The translations under genes and the position numbers were made by a program. The notes under the pieces are model-generated. The model was not told the DNA's origin, searched no databases, and was given only the letters and a program-made list of their open reading frames with translations. Below are positions 43,626 through 52,017 of a stretch of 64,000 bases of DNA, piece by piece. Source of the DNA: CAVWSM01 sp963798505 (GTDB lineage Bacteria; Actinomycetota; Actinomycetes; Jiangellales; Jiangellaceae); NCBI GenBank assembly GCA_963798505.1, contig CAWCTX010000005.1, forward strand, positions 434,001 to 498,000, given 5' to 3'. Position 1 is the first letter of the stretch; each line of letters starts with the position of its first letter.

Positions 43626-43835
43626 CTAGTCCGGTGGGCGCAGGCTCATCGGGCCGTAGACCGTGCGGCCGTCCTCGACCAGCGTCACGGCCTCGACCCC
43701 GGCGTCGAGCAGCTCCCGCCAGTGCTCACCGATCCACGTCTCCGCGTCGGCCTGCGCCGGGAAGTCCACCGCCGAGACGCCGGCCGCGGTGGTGTCGGCT
43801 CCGGTCTCGTCGAGGTAGCGCCAGCTCCAGCCCAT
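43626..43835 (-). CDS. conserved hypothetical protein (69 aa)
   Basis: Small soluble acidic protein: MGWSWRYLDETGAD, then FPAQADAETWIGEHWREL and VEAVTLVEDGRTVYGPMSL, a beta-alpha-beta-beta pattern. Similar small proteins are common in actinobacteria but have no assigned function. ATG 43835. It lies 13 bases downstream of the DUF3043 gene on the same strand and is the last gene before the riboswitch leader. Confidence 0.6.
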   Translation of the reverse strand: MGWSWRYLDETGADTTAAGVSAVDFPAQADAETWIGEHWRELLDAGVEAVTLVEDGRTVYGPMSLRPPD

Positions 43836-43848
43836 CAGCTGCGGCCCA

Positions 43849-44430
43849 CTAGATGACAGCGCCGGGCTTGACCCGCGCCTTGGGCAGCCGCATGCGGCGG
43901 ATCATGGTGGCGCGGCTGATGCCGTAGAAGGTGTTGCCGCGCGAGTTGTCGTCGGGGAACCGATCGCGCACCTGCCGCTTGAGCCGTCGGCTGAGGAAGA
44001 TCAGGTCGGCGACCCCGAAGATCAGGATCATCAGCATCAGCGTGGTGCTGGCCATGACGATCTGCGGATTGGGGATCCAGCCGAGGACCAGCACGACCAG
44101 CATCAACGGCAGGAAGTACTCCGCCACCGACCGCCGCGAGTCGACGAAATCGCGGATGAAGGCGCGCACCGGCCCGCGGTCGCGCGGCATATAGCCCCGC
44201 TCGTCACCGGTGTCCATCGCCACCTTGACGCGCTCGCGGTCGGCCCGAGTGGCGGCGCGGCGCTGCGCCGCTGCCTCCTTGCGGGTGAGCGCCGGCTTCA
44301 CGCGCTGCCGCCGGGCGGCCTCCGCCTCCTTGCGGGACGGCGTGGGGCGGCCCTTGCCCTGGGCGGTCACGGACTGGTCGACAGCGGGTGCGGGCTCGGT
44401 CGCCTCGGTCGTCTGGTTGCGTCTGAACAC
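43849..44430 (-). CDS. DUF3043 membrane protein
   Basis: 193-residue conserved actinobacterial protein. A long basic cytoplasmic N-terminal region (RPTPSRKEAEAARRQRVKP, LTRKEAAAQRR) contains the family's KGRPTPSRKEAEAARR motif. Two transmembrane helices follow (YFLPLMLVVLVLGWI and VMASTTLMLMILIFGVADLIF), then a basic C-terminus with NTFYGISRATMIRRMRLPK. Function unknown. The start is GTG 44430 (VFRRNQT), where the family begins; GTG 44436 is close. Divergent from pspA. Confidence 0.82.
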   Translation of the reverse strand: MFRRNQTTEATEPAPAVDQSVTAQGKGRPTPSRKEAEAARRQRVKPALTRKEAAAQRRAATRADRERVKVAMDTGDERGYMPRDRGPVRAFIRDFVDSRRSVAEYFLPLMLVVLVLGWIPNPQIVMASTTLMLMILIFGVADLIFLSRRLKRQVRDRFPDDNSRGNTFYGISRATMIRRMRLPKARVKPGAVI

Positions 44431-44555
44431 GTGCACCAGAGTACGGCGCGCGCGGCCCACCTCCCGAACTGCGGCCAGGGCGCATAGGGTGGAGATCTCC
44501 ACATTGACGTCACGCCAGGGCGGTCCTGGTGTGGAAGAAGGGTCAGCCAGCCCCC

Positions 44556-45350
44556 ATGAGCATCCTCAAGCGGATTTCGATGATCTTCCGGGCAAAGACC
44601 AACCAGGTGCTCGACAAGGTCGAGGACCCGCGCCAGACGCTCGACTACTCGTACCAGAAGCAGCTCGAGCTGCTCACCAAGGTGCGCCGCGGGGTGGCCG
44701 ACGTCGCGACGAGCCGCAAGCGCATCGAGTTGCAGCTCGCCCAGCTCAACGAGCAGTCAGACAAGCTGTCCAACCAGGCGGCGCGCGCCCTTCAGGCGGG
44801 CCGCGAGGACCTCGCTCGCGAGGCGCTGACCCGCAAGTCCGGGCTCACCCAGCAGATCTCCAGCATGCGCGCGCAGCACGCCGCTCTGCAGACTGAGGAG
44901 GAGAAGCTCACCCTCGCCGCGCAGCGGCTGCAGGCCAAGGTCGAGGCGTTCCGCACGCGCAAGGAGACGCTGAAGGCGACCTACACGGCCGCTGAGGCGC
45001 AGACCAAGATCGGCGAGGCGTTCTCCGGACTCTCGGAGGAGATGGGCGACGTCGGCATGGCGGTGCAGCGGGCCGAGGACAAGATCGCGACGATGTCGGC
45101 TCGGTCCGGCGCGATCGACGAGCTGCTGGCCTCCGGCGCCCTCGACGACCCCACCGGGCTGGCCCAGGACGACATCACGCTCGAGCTCGACCGCCTGGCG
45201 TCGTCCAGCGAGGTCGAGGACGAGCTGTCCCGCCTCAAGCAGCAGATCACCACCGGCGGCGCCGAGCGGCCCGCGATCGAGTCCGACAGTGGCGACGCCA
45301 CGACACCGCCGCAGAGCCAGACCCAGCCCGGCACGGGTCAGCTGCCGTGA
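44556..45350 (+). CDS. pspA: PspA/IM30 family phage shock protein
   Basis: ESCRT-III-like membrane-remodelling protein of 264 residues, protecting the cytoplasmic membrane under stress. N-terminal amphipathic MSILKRISMIFRAKTNQVL, then long coiled-coil helices (VEDPRQTLDYSYQKQLELLTKV, IELQLAQLNEQSDKLSNQAARAL) and a disordered Gln/Pro-rich tail. ATG 44556 is chosen because the amphipathic helix begins there; GTG 44529 would add nine residues. It overlaps pspAA by GTGA. Confidence 0.88.
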   Translation: MSILKRISMIFRAKTNQVLDKVEDPRQTLDYSYQKQLELLTKVRRGVADVATSRKRIELQLAQLNEQSDKLSNQAARALQAGREDLAREALTRKSGLTQQISSMRAQHAALQTEEEKLTLAAQRLQAKVEAFRTRKETLKATYTAAEAQTKIGEAFSGLSEEMGDVGMAVQRAEDKIATMSARSGAIDELLASGALDDPTGLAQDDITLELDRLASSSEVEDELSRLKQQITTGGAERPAIESDSGDATTPPQSQTQPGTGQLP

Positions 45351-45625
45351 TCGTCCGGATCCTCGGCGAAGGTCAGCTCGAGGTCTCCGACGAGCACGTC
45401 GACGAGCTCAACCGGCTCGACGACGAGTTGTCGGTGGCCATCGAGGACGCCGACGAGGAGCGGTTCCGGGTGGCGCTGCAGGAGCTGGTCCGGGCCGTGC
45501 GCGACGTCGGCCAGGCGGTGCCCGACGACGCCCTCGTCGAGAGCGAACTCGTCCTGCCCGGCCCGGACGCGTCCATGGACGACGTCCGCGCCTTGCTCAC
45601 CGACGACGGGCTCATCCCCGGCTGA
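45347..45625 (+). CDS. PspA-associated protein PspAA
   Basis: 92-residue acidic protein: MIVRILGEGQLEVSDEHVDELNRL opens the PspAA domain, followed by helices (EERFRVALQELVRAVRDVG) and a DASMDDVRALLTDDGLIPG close. As I recall, PspAA is encoded directly after PspA in many actinobacteria and cyanobacteria and is thought to work with it; the mechanism is unknown. GTGA overlap with pspA means coupled translation. The family B repeat array follows. Confidence 0.8.
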   Translation: MIVRILGEGQLEVSDEHVDELNRLDDELSVAIEDADEERFRVALQELVRAVRDVGQAVPDDALVESELVLPGPDASMDDVRALLTDDGLIPG

Positions 45626-45637
45626 CCGCGCGGCCCC

Positions 45638-45749
45638 GCTGGGGCGCCCCAGCGTTGCTATATAGCCACCGATTCGCGCCCCATGCCCTGAGGCCCGGGT
45701 GGTGCTGGGGCGCCCCAGCGTTGCTATAGCCACCGATTCGCACCCCATG
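45638..45749. repeat. family B tandem repeats in a convergent gap
   Basis: Two direct copies (45638-45684 and 45704-45749) of GCTGGGGCGCCCCAGC + GTTGCTATATAGCCACC + GATTCGC-CCCCATG, differing by a two-base TA deletion and one substitution. The first 16 bases are a perfect palindrome. They sit between pspAA and nadA, which converge. Confidence 0.75.
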
Positions 45750-45780
45750 GCCCACCGCTGAGCCCGTGCCGCCCGACCGA

Positions 45781-46941
45781 TCAGGCCGGCAGCGCGAGCA
45801 TCCGGTCGAGCGCGACGCGCGCCCAGTGGGCCGTGTCGGCGTCGACGGTGATCTGGTTGATGACCCGCCCGTCGACGAGCTGCTCGAGCGCCCAGACGAG
45901 GTGCGGCAGGTCGATGCGGTTCATCGTCGAGCAGTAGCAGACCGTCTTGTCCAGGAACACGACCGTCTGGTCCGGGTGCGCATTGGCCAGCCGGCGCACG
46001 AGGTTGAGCTCGGTGCCCACGGCCCAGGCCGACCCTGCGGGCGCCTGCTCGATCGTCTTGATGATGAACTCCGTCGACCCGACGAGGTCGGCCTTGGTCA
46101 CGACCTCGTGCCGGCACTCCGGGTGGACGAGCACCTGGACGCCCGGCACCCGAGCACGTACGTCGTCGACGCACTCCTCGCTGAACCGCCCGTGCACAGA
46201 GCAGTGCCCGCGCCACAGCAGCATCGTGGCCCCGCGCAGCTCGCCCGTCGTGACACCGAAGCCGGGCTTGTGCGGGTCGATGAGCACGCAGTCGTCGAGC
46301 GAGAGCCCCAGCCCGAGCACCGCGGTGTTGCGGCCGAGGTGCTGGTCGGGCAGGAACAGCACCTTCTCGCCGCGCTCGAGCGCCCAGCGCAGCGCCGTCT
46401 CAGCGTTGCTCGACGTGCAGACCGCGCCGCCGTGCCGGCCGGTGAACGCCTTGATGTCGGCCGACGAGTTCATGTACGTCAGCGGCACCGTCACGTCGGC
46501 GATGCCCACGTCGGTCAGCAGGTCCCAGGCCTCCTCGACCTGGCCGAGCCGCGCCATGTCGGCCATCGAACATCCGGCGGCCAGGTCGGGCAGCACGACC
46601 TGTTGGTGGTCGCCGGTGAGGATGTCGGCGGACTCGGCCATGAAGTGCACGCCGCAGAAGACGAGGTACGGCGCGTCCGGTCGGGCGGCCGCCTCACGCG
46701 CGAGCTTGAACGAGTCGCCCGTGACGTCAGCGAACTGGATGACCTCGTCGCGCTGATAGTGGTGGCCGAGCACGAACACCGAGTCGCCGAGCGCTGCCTT
46801 GGCAGCGCGCGCCCGCTCCACCAGCGTCGGGTCGCTCGCCACCGGCAGGTCGCCCGGACAGTCGACGCCGCGCTCGCTCGACGGGTCGCTGCGGCGACCC
46901 AGCAGAAGGAGCGGCGCAGGCTGCGGCTCGGTCATGGTCAC
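45781..46941 (-). CDS. nadA: quinolinate synthase A
   Basis: 4Fe-4S enzyme of 386 residues condensing iminoaspartate with dihydroxyacetone phosphate to quinolinate in de novo NAD synthesis. Cluster ligands and substrate motifs are visible: FVLGHHYQRDEVIQFAD, LVFCGVHFMAESADIL, YMNSSADIKAF, VLVHPECRHEV and VCYCSTMNRIDLPHL. GTG 46941 has AAAGG 8 bases upstream; ATG 46935 is an alternative. nadB and nadC are not nearby. It is divergent from glycerate kinase by about 60 bases. The downstream NAD synthetase (nadE) is at 2133-3888. Confidence 0.93.
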   Translation of the reverse strand: MTMTEPQPAPLLLLGRRSDPSSERGVDCPGDLPVASDPTLVERARAAKAALGDSVFVLGHHYQRDEVIQFADVTGDSFKLAREAAARPDAPYLVFCGVHFMAESADILTGDHQQVVLPDLAAGCSMADMARLGQVEEAWDLLTDVGIADVTVPLTYMNSSADIKAFTGRHGGAVCTSSNAETALRWALERGEKVLFLPDQHLGRNTAVLGLGLSLDDCVLIDPHKPGFGVTTGELRGATMLLWRGHCSVHGRFSEECVDDVRARVPGVQVLVHPECRHEVVTKADLVGSTEFIIKTIEQAPAGSAWAVGTELNLVRRLANAHPDQTVVFLDKTVCYCSTMNRIDLPHLVWALEQLVDGRVINQITVDADTAHWARVALDRMLALPA

Positions 46942-47004
46942 GGAGGTTGCCTTTCGGGTTGTCTCGCCGCTCGACGCGAATCCACAGGATGGCACGCTTG
47001 CGCC

Positions 47005-48108
47005 ATGAAGGTTCTCGTCGCCACCGACAAGTTCGCGGGCACCCTGACCGCGCCGGAAGCCGCGGCCGCGATCGCAGAAGGCTGGCGCCGGCACGCTCCT
47101 GACGACGAGGTCGCGCTCGCCCCGATGGCCGACGGCGGCCCGGGATTCGTGGATGTGATGCATTCCACACTCGGCGGTGACCTGCTGGCGACGACCGTTA
47201 CCGGGCCGCTGGGCGAGCGGGTGCCGGCGGCGGTGCTGCAGGTGGGCGACACCGTGTACGTCGAATCGGCCCAGGCGTGTGGCCTCGATCTCGTGGCCCC
47301 CGACAAGCGCGACCCGCTGACCGCGACGACGTACGGCGTCGGCGAACTCATCGTCACGGCCCTCGACGCCGGCGCGAAGAGGGTCGTCGTCGGCCTCGGC
47401 GGGAGCGGCACCAACGACGGCGGCGCCGGCCTGCTCGCGGCGCTCGGCGCGACCAGCACGCCGGAGGGTCTGCTGACCAGCGGCCCGGCAGCGTTGGCCC
47501 GGCTGGACGGCATCGACGTCACTGCCGCCCGCGAGCGGGTGGCCGGCATCGAGTTGTTAGCGGCCAGCGACGTCGACAACCCGCTGCTCGGGCTTCGCGG
47601 TGCCACCAACGTGTTTGGCCCGCAGAAAGGGCTGACCAGGGAGCAGCTGTTCGAAGTCGACGGCGCGCTGACCAGGCTCGCGCATGCGGCCGGGCGCGAG
47701 CCCGCCGACGAGAAGGGTGCGGGGGCGGCCGGGGGTCTCGGATATGCGCTGCTGCTACTCGGCGGCACCCGGGTGCCCGGGCTGCAGACCGTGGCCGATG
47801 CGGTGGGCCTGGCCGACGCCGTACGCCGAGTCGACCTCGTCGTCACCGGCGAAGGCAAGGTCGACCCGACCACTGTCTCCGGCAAGGTCGTGATGGGGGT
47901 CGCGAAGGCCGCCCAGGCAGCGGCACGGCCGTGCATCGCGCTCGCCGGACGGGTCGACGTGAGCGCCCGCGAGCTGCGGGCCAACGGGATCGAGTCGGCG
48001 TACGCGATGGTCGACCTGGTCGGCGTGGAGCAGGCCATGGGCCGCCCCGCGGAGAGCCTGTCGGCGCTCGCCGAGCGCGTGGCGCGCACGTGGTCGCCAC
48101 GCAGGTGA
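47005..48108 (+). CDS. glycerate kinase
   Basis: 367-residue GlxK/GarK-family kinase phosphorylating glycerate. Opens MKVLVATDKFAGTLTAPEAA with the conserved DKF/K segment; MADGGPGFVD, GLGGSGTNDGGAGLLAALGA, and VFGPQKG with LVVTGEGKVDPTTVSGKVV complete the family signature. ATG 47005. Expected product is 2- or 3-phosphoglycerate, which I do not resolve. I recall a homologous gene at the same place in mycobacteria. Confidence 0.92.
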   Translation: MKVLVATDKFAGTLTAPEAAAAIAEGWRRHAPDDEVALAPMADGGPGFVDVMHSTLGGDLLATTVTGPLGERVPAAVLQVGDTVYVESAQACGLDLVAPDKRDPLTATTYGVGELIVTALDAGAKRVVVGLGGSGTNDGGAGLLAALGATSTPEGLLTSGPAALARLDGIDVTAARERVAGIELLAASDVDNPLLGLRGATNVFGPQKGLTREQLFEVDGALTRLAHAAGREPADEKGAGAAGGLGYALLLLGGTRVPGLQTVADAVGLADAVRRVDLVVTGEGKVDPTTVSGKVVMGVAKAAQAAARPCIALAGRVDVSARELRANGIESAYAMVDLVGVEQAMGRPAESLSALAERVARTWSPRR

Positions 48109-48166
48109 CGCAGACCTTGTACCGTAGAGACCAGCACCGATGCCAACCACACCCGGGAGCCATCAC

Positions 48167-48514
48167 ATGACGGTTCAGGACCAGACCACTCAGGCTGTCG
48201 TCCTCACCGACACCGCAGCGGCCAAGGTCAAGGGCCTCCTCGAGCAGGAGGGGCGCGACGACCTCCAGCTGCGAGTCGCGGTGCAGCCGGGCGGCTGCTC
48301 CGGTCTGCGCTACCAGCTGTTCTTCGACGAGCGTCACCTCGACGGCGACGACGTGCACGACTTCGGCGGCGTGAGCGTCGTGGTCGACCGCATGAGCTCG
48401 CCCTACCTGCTGGGTGCCACCATCGACTTCGTCGACTCGATCGAGAAGCAGGGCTTCACGATCGACAACCCCAACGCCACCGGCTCCTGCGCCTGCGGCG
48501 ACTCGTTCCACTAA
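48167..48514 (+). CDS. erpA: HesB/IscA-type iron-sulfur insertion protein
   Basis: A-type carrier of 115 residues delivering Fe-S clusters to apoproteins. Three conserved Cys are present: Cys44 in PGGCSGLRYQ and Cys108/Cys110 in GSCACGDSF. ATG 48167 with GGGAG 8 bases upstream. Likely clients encoded nearby are NadA and, through the Rieske centre, QcrA. Followed by a family C palindrome. Confidence 0.9.
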   Translation: MTVQDQTTQAVVLTDTAAAKVKGLLEQEGRDDLQLRVAVQPGGCSGLRYQLFFDERHLDGDDVHDFGGVSVVVDRMSSPYLLGATIDFVDSIEKQGFTIDNPNATGSCACGDSFH

Positions 48515-48518
48515 ACGC

Positions 48519-48574
48519 TTCGACACAACGGCACCCTGCGTCGAACTTATCGACGCAGGGTGCCGTTGCGTCGA
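48519..48574. repeat. family C palindrome after erpA
   Basis: Perfect 18-base arms CAACGGCACCCTGCGTCG (48526-48543) and complement (48551-48568) with a 7-base loop, flanked by a further TTCGAC/GTCGAA pairing. The GGCACCC-N-GCGTCGA core is shared with 2070-2117. It begins 5 bases after the erpA stop and would end its transcript before the adenosine kinase gene. Confidence 0.7.
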
Positions 48575-48598
48575 AAGGACAGAAGGTAGGCTCCGCGG

Positions 48599-49588
48599 GT
48601 GCGCATCGCCGTGACCGGGTCCATCGCGACCGACCACCTCATGACCTTCCCGGGTCGCTTCGCCGACTCCCTGGTCGTCGAGCAGCTCGACAAGATCTCG
48701 CTTTCGTTCCTCGTCGACGACCTCGACGTGCGACGCGGGGGTGTGGCGGCAAACATCGCGTTCGGCATGGCCAATCTGGGCCACACGCCCGTGCTGGTCG
48801 GCGCGGTGGGCGAGGACTTCCTCGTCGACTACCGCTCCTGGCTGGAGCGGCACGGCGTCGACTGCGCGGGTGTGCATGTGTCGACCGTGCGGCACACCGC
48901 GCGGTTCGTCTGCACGACCGACCGCGACCACGCGCAGATGGCGTCGTTCTATGCCGGCGCGATGAGCGAGGCCCGCGAGATCGAGCTGCTGCCGGTCGCG
49001 GAGCGCCTCGGCGGCCTCGACTTGGTGCTCGTCAGCGCCAACGACCCCCAGGCGATGCACCGGCACACCGACGAGTGCCGCACCCGCGGCTACGCCTTTG
49101 CCGCCGACCCCAGCCAGCAGCTGGCCTGGATGGACGGCCCTGGTATCCGCCGACTCGTCGAGGGCGCGGCCTACCTGTTCACCAATGAGTACGAGGCCGC
49201 AGTTCTCGAGCAGAAGACCGGCTGGAGCGCGTCCGACGTCATCAAGCAGGTCGGCACCCGGGTCACCACGCTCGGCAAGGACGGCGTGCGCATCGAGTCG
49301 CTCGACGCCGACCCGATCCACGTGCCCGTGGGCGCGCTCGTCGAGGCCATCGACCCGACCGGCGTCGGCGACGCATTCCGCGCCGGGTTCCTTTCGGGCG
49401 TCGCCTGGGAGCTCTCGCACGAGCGTGCCGCCCAGCTCGGCTGCCTGCTGGCGTCGTACGTGATCGAAACGGTCGGCACCCAGGAGTACGACCTGGGCAG
49501 CAGCGACTTCCTGGCCCGGATGGCCGCCGCCTACGGCGATGAGGCCGCGGCCGACGTCGCGCCGCACCTGCACACCCAGCACGTCTGA
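48599..49588 (+). CDS. PfkB-family carbohydrate/adenosine kinase
   Basis: 329-residue ribokinase-fold enzyme. FADSLVVEQLDKISLSFLVDD and RRGGVAANIAFGMANLG form the substrate site; DPTGVGDAFRAGF is the C-terminal PfkB signature with the catalytic Asp and anion hole. The position between erpA and the oxidase genes matches mycobacterial adenosine kinase (AdoK/CbhK) as I recall, so adenosine is the likeliest substrate. GTG 48599 with AGAAGG upstream. Confidence 0.85.
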   Translation: MRIAVTGSIATDHLMTFPGRFADSLVVEQLDKISLSFLVDDLDVRRGGVAANIAFGMANLGHTPVLVGAVGEDFLVDYRSWLERHGVDCAGVHVSTVRHTARFVCTTDRDHAQMASFYAGAMSEAREIELLPVAERLGGLDLVLVSANDPQAMHRHTDECRTRGYAFAADPSQQLAWMDGPGIRRLVEGAAYLFTNEYEAAVLEQKTGWSASDVIKQVGTRVTTLGKDGVRIESLDADPIHVPVGALVEAIDPTGVGDAFRAGFLSGVAWELSHERAAQLGCLLASYVIETVGTQEYDLGSSDFLARMAAAYGDEAAADVAPHLHTQHV

Positions 49589-49596
49589 CGGTTTCC

Positions 49597-49830
49597 GTGG
49601 CCGCCGCCGACCGGGTGCTCGACTGCCTGGGGGAGCGGTGCCCGCTGCCGGTGATCCACCTGGCCCGGGAGATCGGCAGCGTCCCGGTCGGCGGCACTAT
49701 CGAGGTGCGCGCCGACGACCCGGCCGCCGGGAACGACATCCGCGCCTGGTGCCGGATGCGGGGCCACGACTACCTCGGCGGCGAGGGCGACAGCCACCTG
49801 GTCCAGCGCGGCGCCCCAAACGGAGGTTGA
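49597..49830 (+). CDS. TusA-family sulfur carrier protein
   Basis: 77-residue SirA/TusA/YeeD-fold protein. The signature CLGERCPLPV carries the sulfur-accepting Cys15 followed by Pro; EVRADDPAAGNDIRAWCRMRGHD is typical for the second half. TusA proteins move persulfide sulfur from cysteine desulfurases to acceptors such as tRNA-thiolation or molybdopterin enzymes. It starts 8 bases after the kinase gene and converges with the cysteine desulfurase gene; the partnership is inferred. Confidence 0.85.
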   Translation: MAAADRVLDCLGERCPLPVIHLAREIGSVPVGGTIEVRADDPAAGNDIRAWCRMRGHDYLGGEGDSHLVQRGAPNGG

Positions 49831-49886
49831 TCATGGCGAAGGCGTGATCATTCCGCGAGAATGATCACACCTTCGCCATGATCAAC
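49826..49886. repeat. family D nested GATCA palindrome in a convergent gap
   Basis: Outer arms GTTGATCATGGCGAAGG and complement surround GTGATCATT / AATGATCAC. Nearly the same two-level structure as 3944-4002, with similar spacing. It overlaps the last bases of the TusA gene and precedes the convergent desulfurase stop, so it can act as a bidirectional terminator. Confidence 0.7.
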
Positions 49887-49904
49887 AGGGGTTGGTTGGT
49901 GGGG

Positions 49905-51038
49905 CTAGAGCCCGGCGGCACCCAGCTCGCCACGCACATCGGCCACGATGCGCGGCAGCACGTCGAGGAACCGGTCTACGTCGGCTTCCGTGGTGTCCCG
50001 CGACAGCGAGACGCGTACGTTGCCGTGGCTCAGCACCCCCATCGCCTCCAGCACGTGGCTCGGGCGCAGCGCGCTCGACGTGCACGACGACCCGCTCGAC
50101 ACCGCGAATCCCGCCCGGTCGAGCGCGGTGAGCAGCGCCTCCCCGTCGACGTACAGGCAGGAGAACGTCACCAGGTGCGGTAGCCGCTGCGTCGGGTGGC
50201 CGACGACCTCGACGTCGGGAACAAGCAGCGGGACGCGTTGCCGGATACGGTCCACGAGCGCCGTGTGCCGGGCCGCGAGCGCGTCCTGCTCCTCCTGGCG
50301 AGCCTGCAGCGCGGCGGCGGCGGCGAGGGCGGCCGGCACATCGGGGAAACCCGGCAGGTCCGGGCGCTCGTCCTCCGGCAGCGGGTCGCGCAGCCGCACG
50401 CCCTTGCGCACCGCCAGCAGACCGACTCCGGCCGGCCCACCCCACTTGTGCGCACTTGCCGCGAGCAGCGACCACCCGGCGGGTACGGGGACGCGGCCCA
50501 GCGACTGTGCCGCGTCAACGAACAGCGGTACGCGGTGGCGCGCAGACACCTCGGCGACGTCGGCGAGCGGCTGCATCGTCCCGACCTCATGGTTGGCCGA
50601 CTGCACGCACAGCAGGGCGGTCTCGGCGGTGACCGCGTCGGCGAGCGCCGCCAGGTCGATCCGCCCGGCCGAATCCACGGCGACGCTGGCAACATCCCCA
50701 CCTGCCGCCTCGTACGCGCCCGCGACCGACAGCACGCTGGAGTGCTCGACCGCCGAGTGCACCAGCCGGGAGCCCACCCGCCGGCGGCCGCCGAGCGCGG
50801 CCGCGATCCCGTGGTGCACGGCCTGCGTGCCCGACCGGGTGAGCAGCACCTCGTCGGGCCGTACGCCCACCCCCGCGGCCAGCACCTCGCGCGCGTTGTC
50901 GAGCAGCATCCGGGCCCGCCGACCAGCCCGATAGAGCCGCTGCGGGTCGGCCCACCCCTCGTCCAGCGCGGCCAGCAGCACCTCGCGCGCGGCAGGGTGC
51001 AGCGGCTCGCCGGAGGCCGCATCTAGAAAGCCCGACAC
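49905..51038 (-). CDS. cysteine desulfurase (class V aminotransferase)
   Basis: PLP-dependent enzyme of 377 residues that takes sulfur from cysteine. PLP Lys lies in LAASAHKWGGPAGVG; the active Cys is in the mobile loop SSGSSCTSSALRPSHVL; FVDAAQSLGRVPV holds the PLP-binding Asp. The loop type (SSCTS) is like NifS/IscS group I. GTG 51038 has no strong ribosome site, and an alternative start is not obvious. Convergent with the TusA gene across the family D palindrome; divergent from ctaC. Confidence 0.85.
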   Translation of the reverse strand: MSGFLDAASGEPLHPAAREVLLAALDEGWADPQRLYRAGRRARMLLDNAREVLAAGVGVRPDEVLLTRSGTQAVHHGIAAALGGRRRVGSRLVHSAVEHSSVLSVAGAYEAAGGDVASVAVDSAGRIDLAALADAVTAETALLCVQSANHEVGTMQPLADVAEVSARHRVPLFVDAAQSLGRVPVPAGWSLLAASAHKWGGPAGVGLLAVRKGVRLRDPLPEDERPDLPGFPDVPAALAAAAALQARQEEQDALAARHTALVDRIRQRVPLLVPDVEVVGHPTQRLPHLVTFSCLYVDGEALLTALDRAGFAVSSGSSCTSSALRPSHVLEAMGVLSHGNVRVSLSRDTTEADVDRFLDVLPRIVADVRGELGAAGL

Positions 51039-51147
51039 GCCGAAACCGTACGTCCTGAGGCGTTATGGCACCTCTACGGGTACGGCCTGCCGTGCTGCGA
51101 TACGGTTGCCGCGAATGCCAATAGGGAAGGCTGTTGAAGGGCGATCC

Positions 51148-52017
51148 GTGGGTCCGTACGGCGCGAAACACCCGGCCATCAGCCGGCCACCCCGTCGACG
51201 TCGACCGTTGCGCGCAGCAGCGGTCATGGCCGTCACCGCGGTGGCGCTGACCGGCTGCTCGACCGAGCTGCGGGAGCAGTGGAAGCGAGGCGGACTCCCC
51301 GAGAGCGCATCGGCCGAAGGACCCCTCGTCCAGGACCTGTGGAACGGGTTCTGGATCGCGGCGCTCGCCGTCGGTGTCCTGGTGTGGGGGCTCATCCTGT
51401 GGGCGTCCTTCGCCTACCGCCGTCGGCACCCTGAGCTGCCTGAGCAGACCCGCTACAACATGCCGATCGAGATCCTCTACACGATCGCGCCGTTCTTCAT
51501 GATCGCCACGTTGTTCGCGTGGACGGTCAAGAACCAGAACGAGCTGCTCGAGATCGAAGACAATCCCGATGTCAGCATCGGCGTCATCGGTTCGCAGTGG
51601 TCGTGGACCTTCAACTACCTCGACGACGAGGTCTACGACGTCGGCACCGCAGCCGACAACCCGACGCTGGTGCTCCCTGTCGATCAGAGGGTGGAGTTCA
51701 CCCTCGAGTCGCCCGACGTCATCCACTCGTTCTGGGTGCCGGCGTTCTACTTCAAGATGGACGTCATCCCCGGCCGCGAGAACAGCTTCCAGGTGACGCC
51801 AAACAAGATCGGCACCTTCAAGGGCAAGTGCGCCGAGCTTTGCGGCACCTACCACTCGCGCATGCTGTTCGACGTGCAGATCGTGTCGCAGGCGGACTAC
51901 GAGGCGCACCTCGCCGAGCTCGAGGAGAGGGGCCAGACCGGCGTGGTCGAGGCACCGCTGCGCGGCGCCTATGACACCGAACCGCTGACCCCGCAGGTGG
52001 GGGAGAACGAACGATGA
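51148..52017 (+). CDS. ctaC: cytochrome c oxidase subunit II
   Basis: Lipid-anchored oxidase subunit carrying the dinuclear copper (CuA) centre. A lipoprotein signal (MAVTAVALTGC) precedes two membrane helices (FWIAALAVGVLVWGLILWASF and LYTIAPFFMIATLFAW). CuA ligands: HSFWVPAFYFKMDVIPGR and GKCAELCGTYHSRM. GTG 51148 is chosen since GAAGGG lies 6 bases upstream; ATG 51115 would add eleven residues. It overlaps ctaD by ATGA. Confidence 0.95.
   Translation: MGPYGAKHPAISRPPRRRRPLRAAAVMAVTAVALTGCSTELREQWKRGGLPESASAEGPLVQDLWNGFWIAALAVGVLVWGLILWASFAYRRRHPELPEQTRYNMPIEILYTIAPFFMIATLFAWTVKNQNELLEIEDNPDVSIGVIGSQWSWTFNYLDDEVYDVGTAADNPTLVLPVDQRVEFTLESPDVIHSFWVPAFYFKMDVIPGRENSFQVTPNKIGTFKGKCAELCGTYHSRMLFDVQIVSQADYEAHLAELEERGQTGVVEAPLRGAYDTEPLTPQVGENER

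Noticed and set aside
45638..45749. CRISPR-like direct repeats
   Set aside because: Only two units, separated by about 19 bases, with the same unit dispersed elsewhere and no cas genes.
49826..49886. Phage or plasmid attachment site
   Set aside because: It is palindromic and recurs at 3944-4002 without any integrase or tRNA nearby; a dispersed repeat is simpler.
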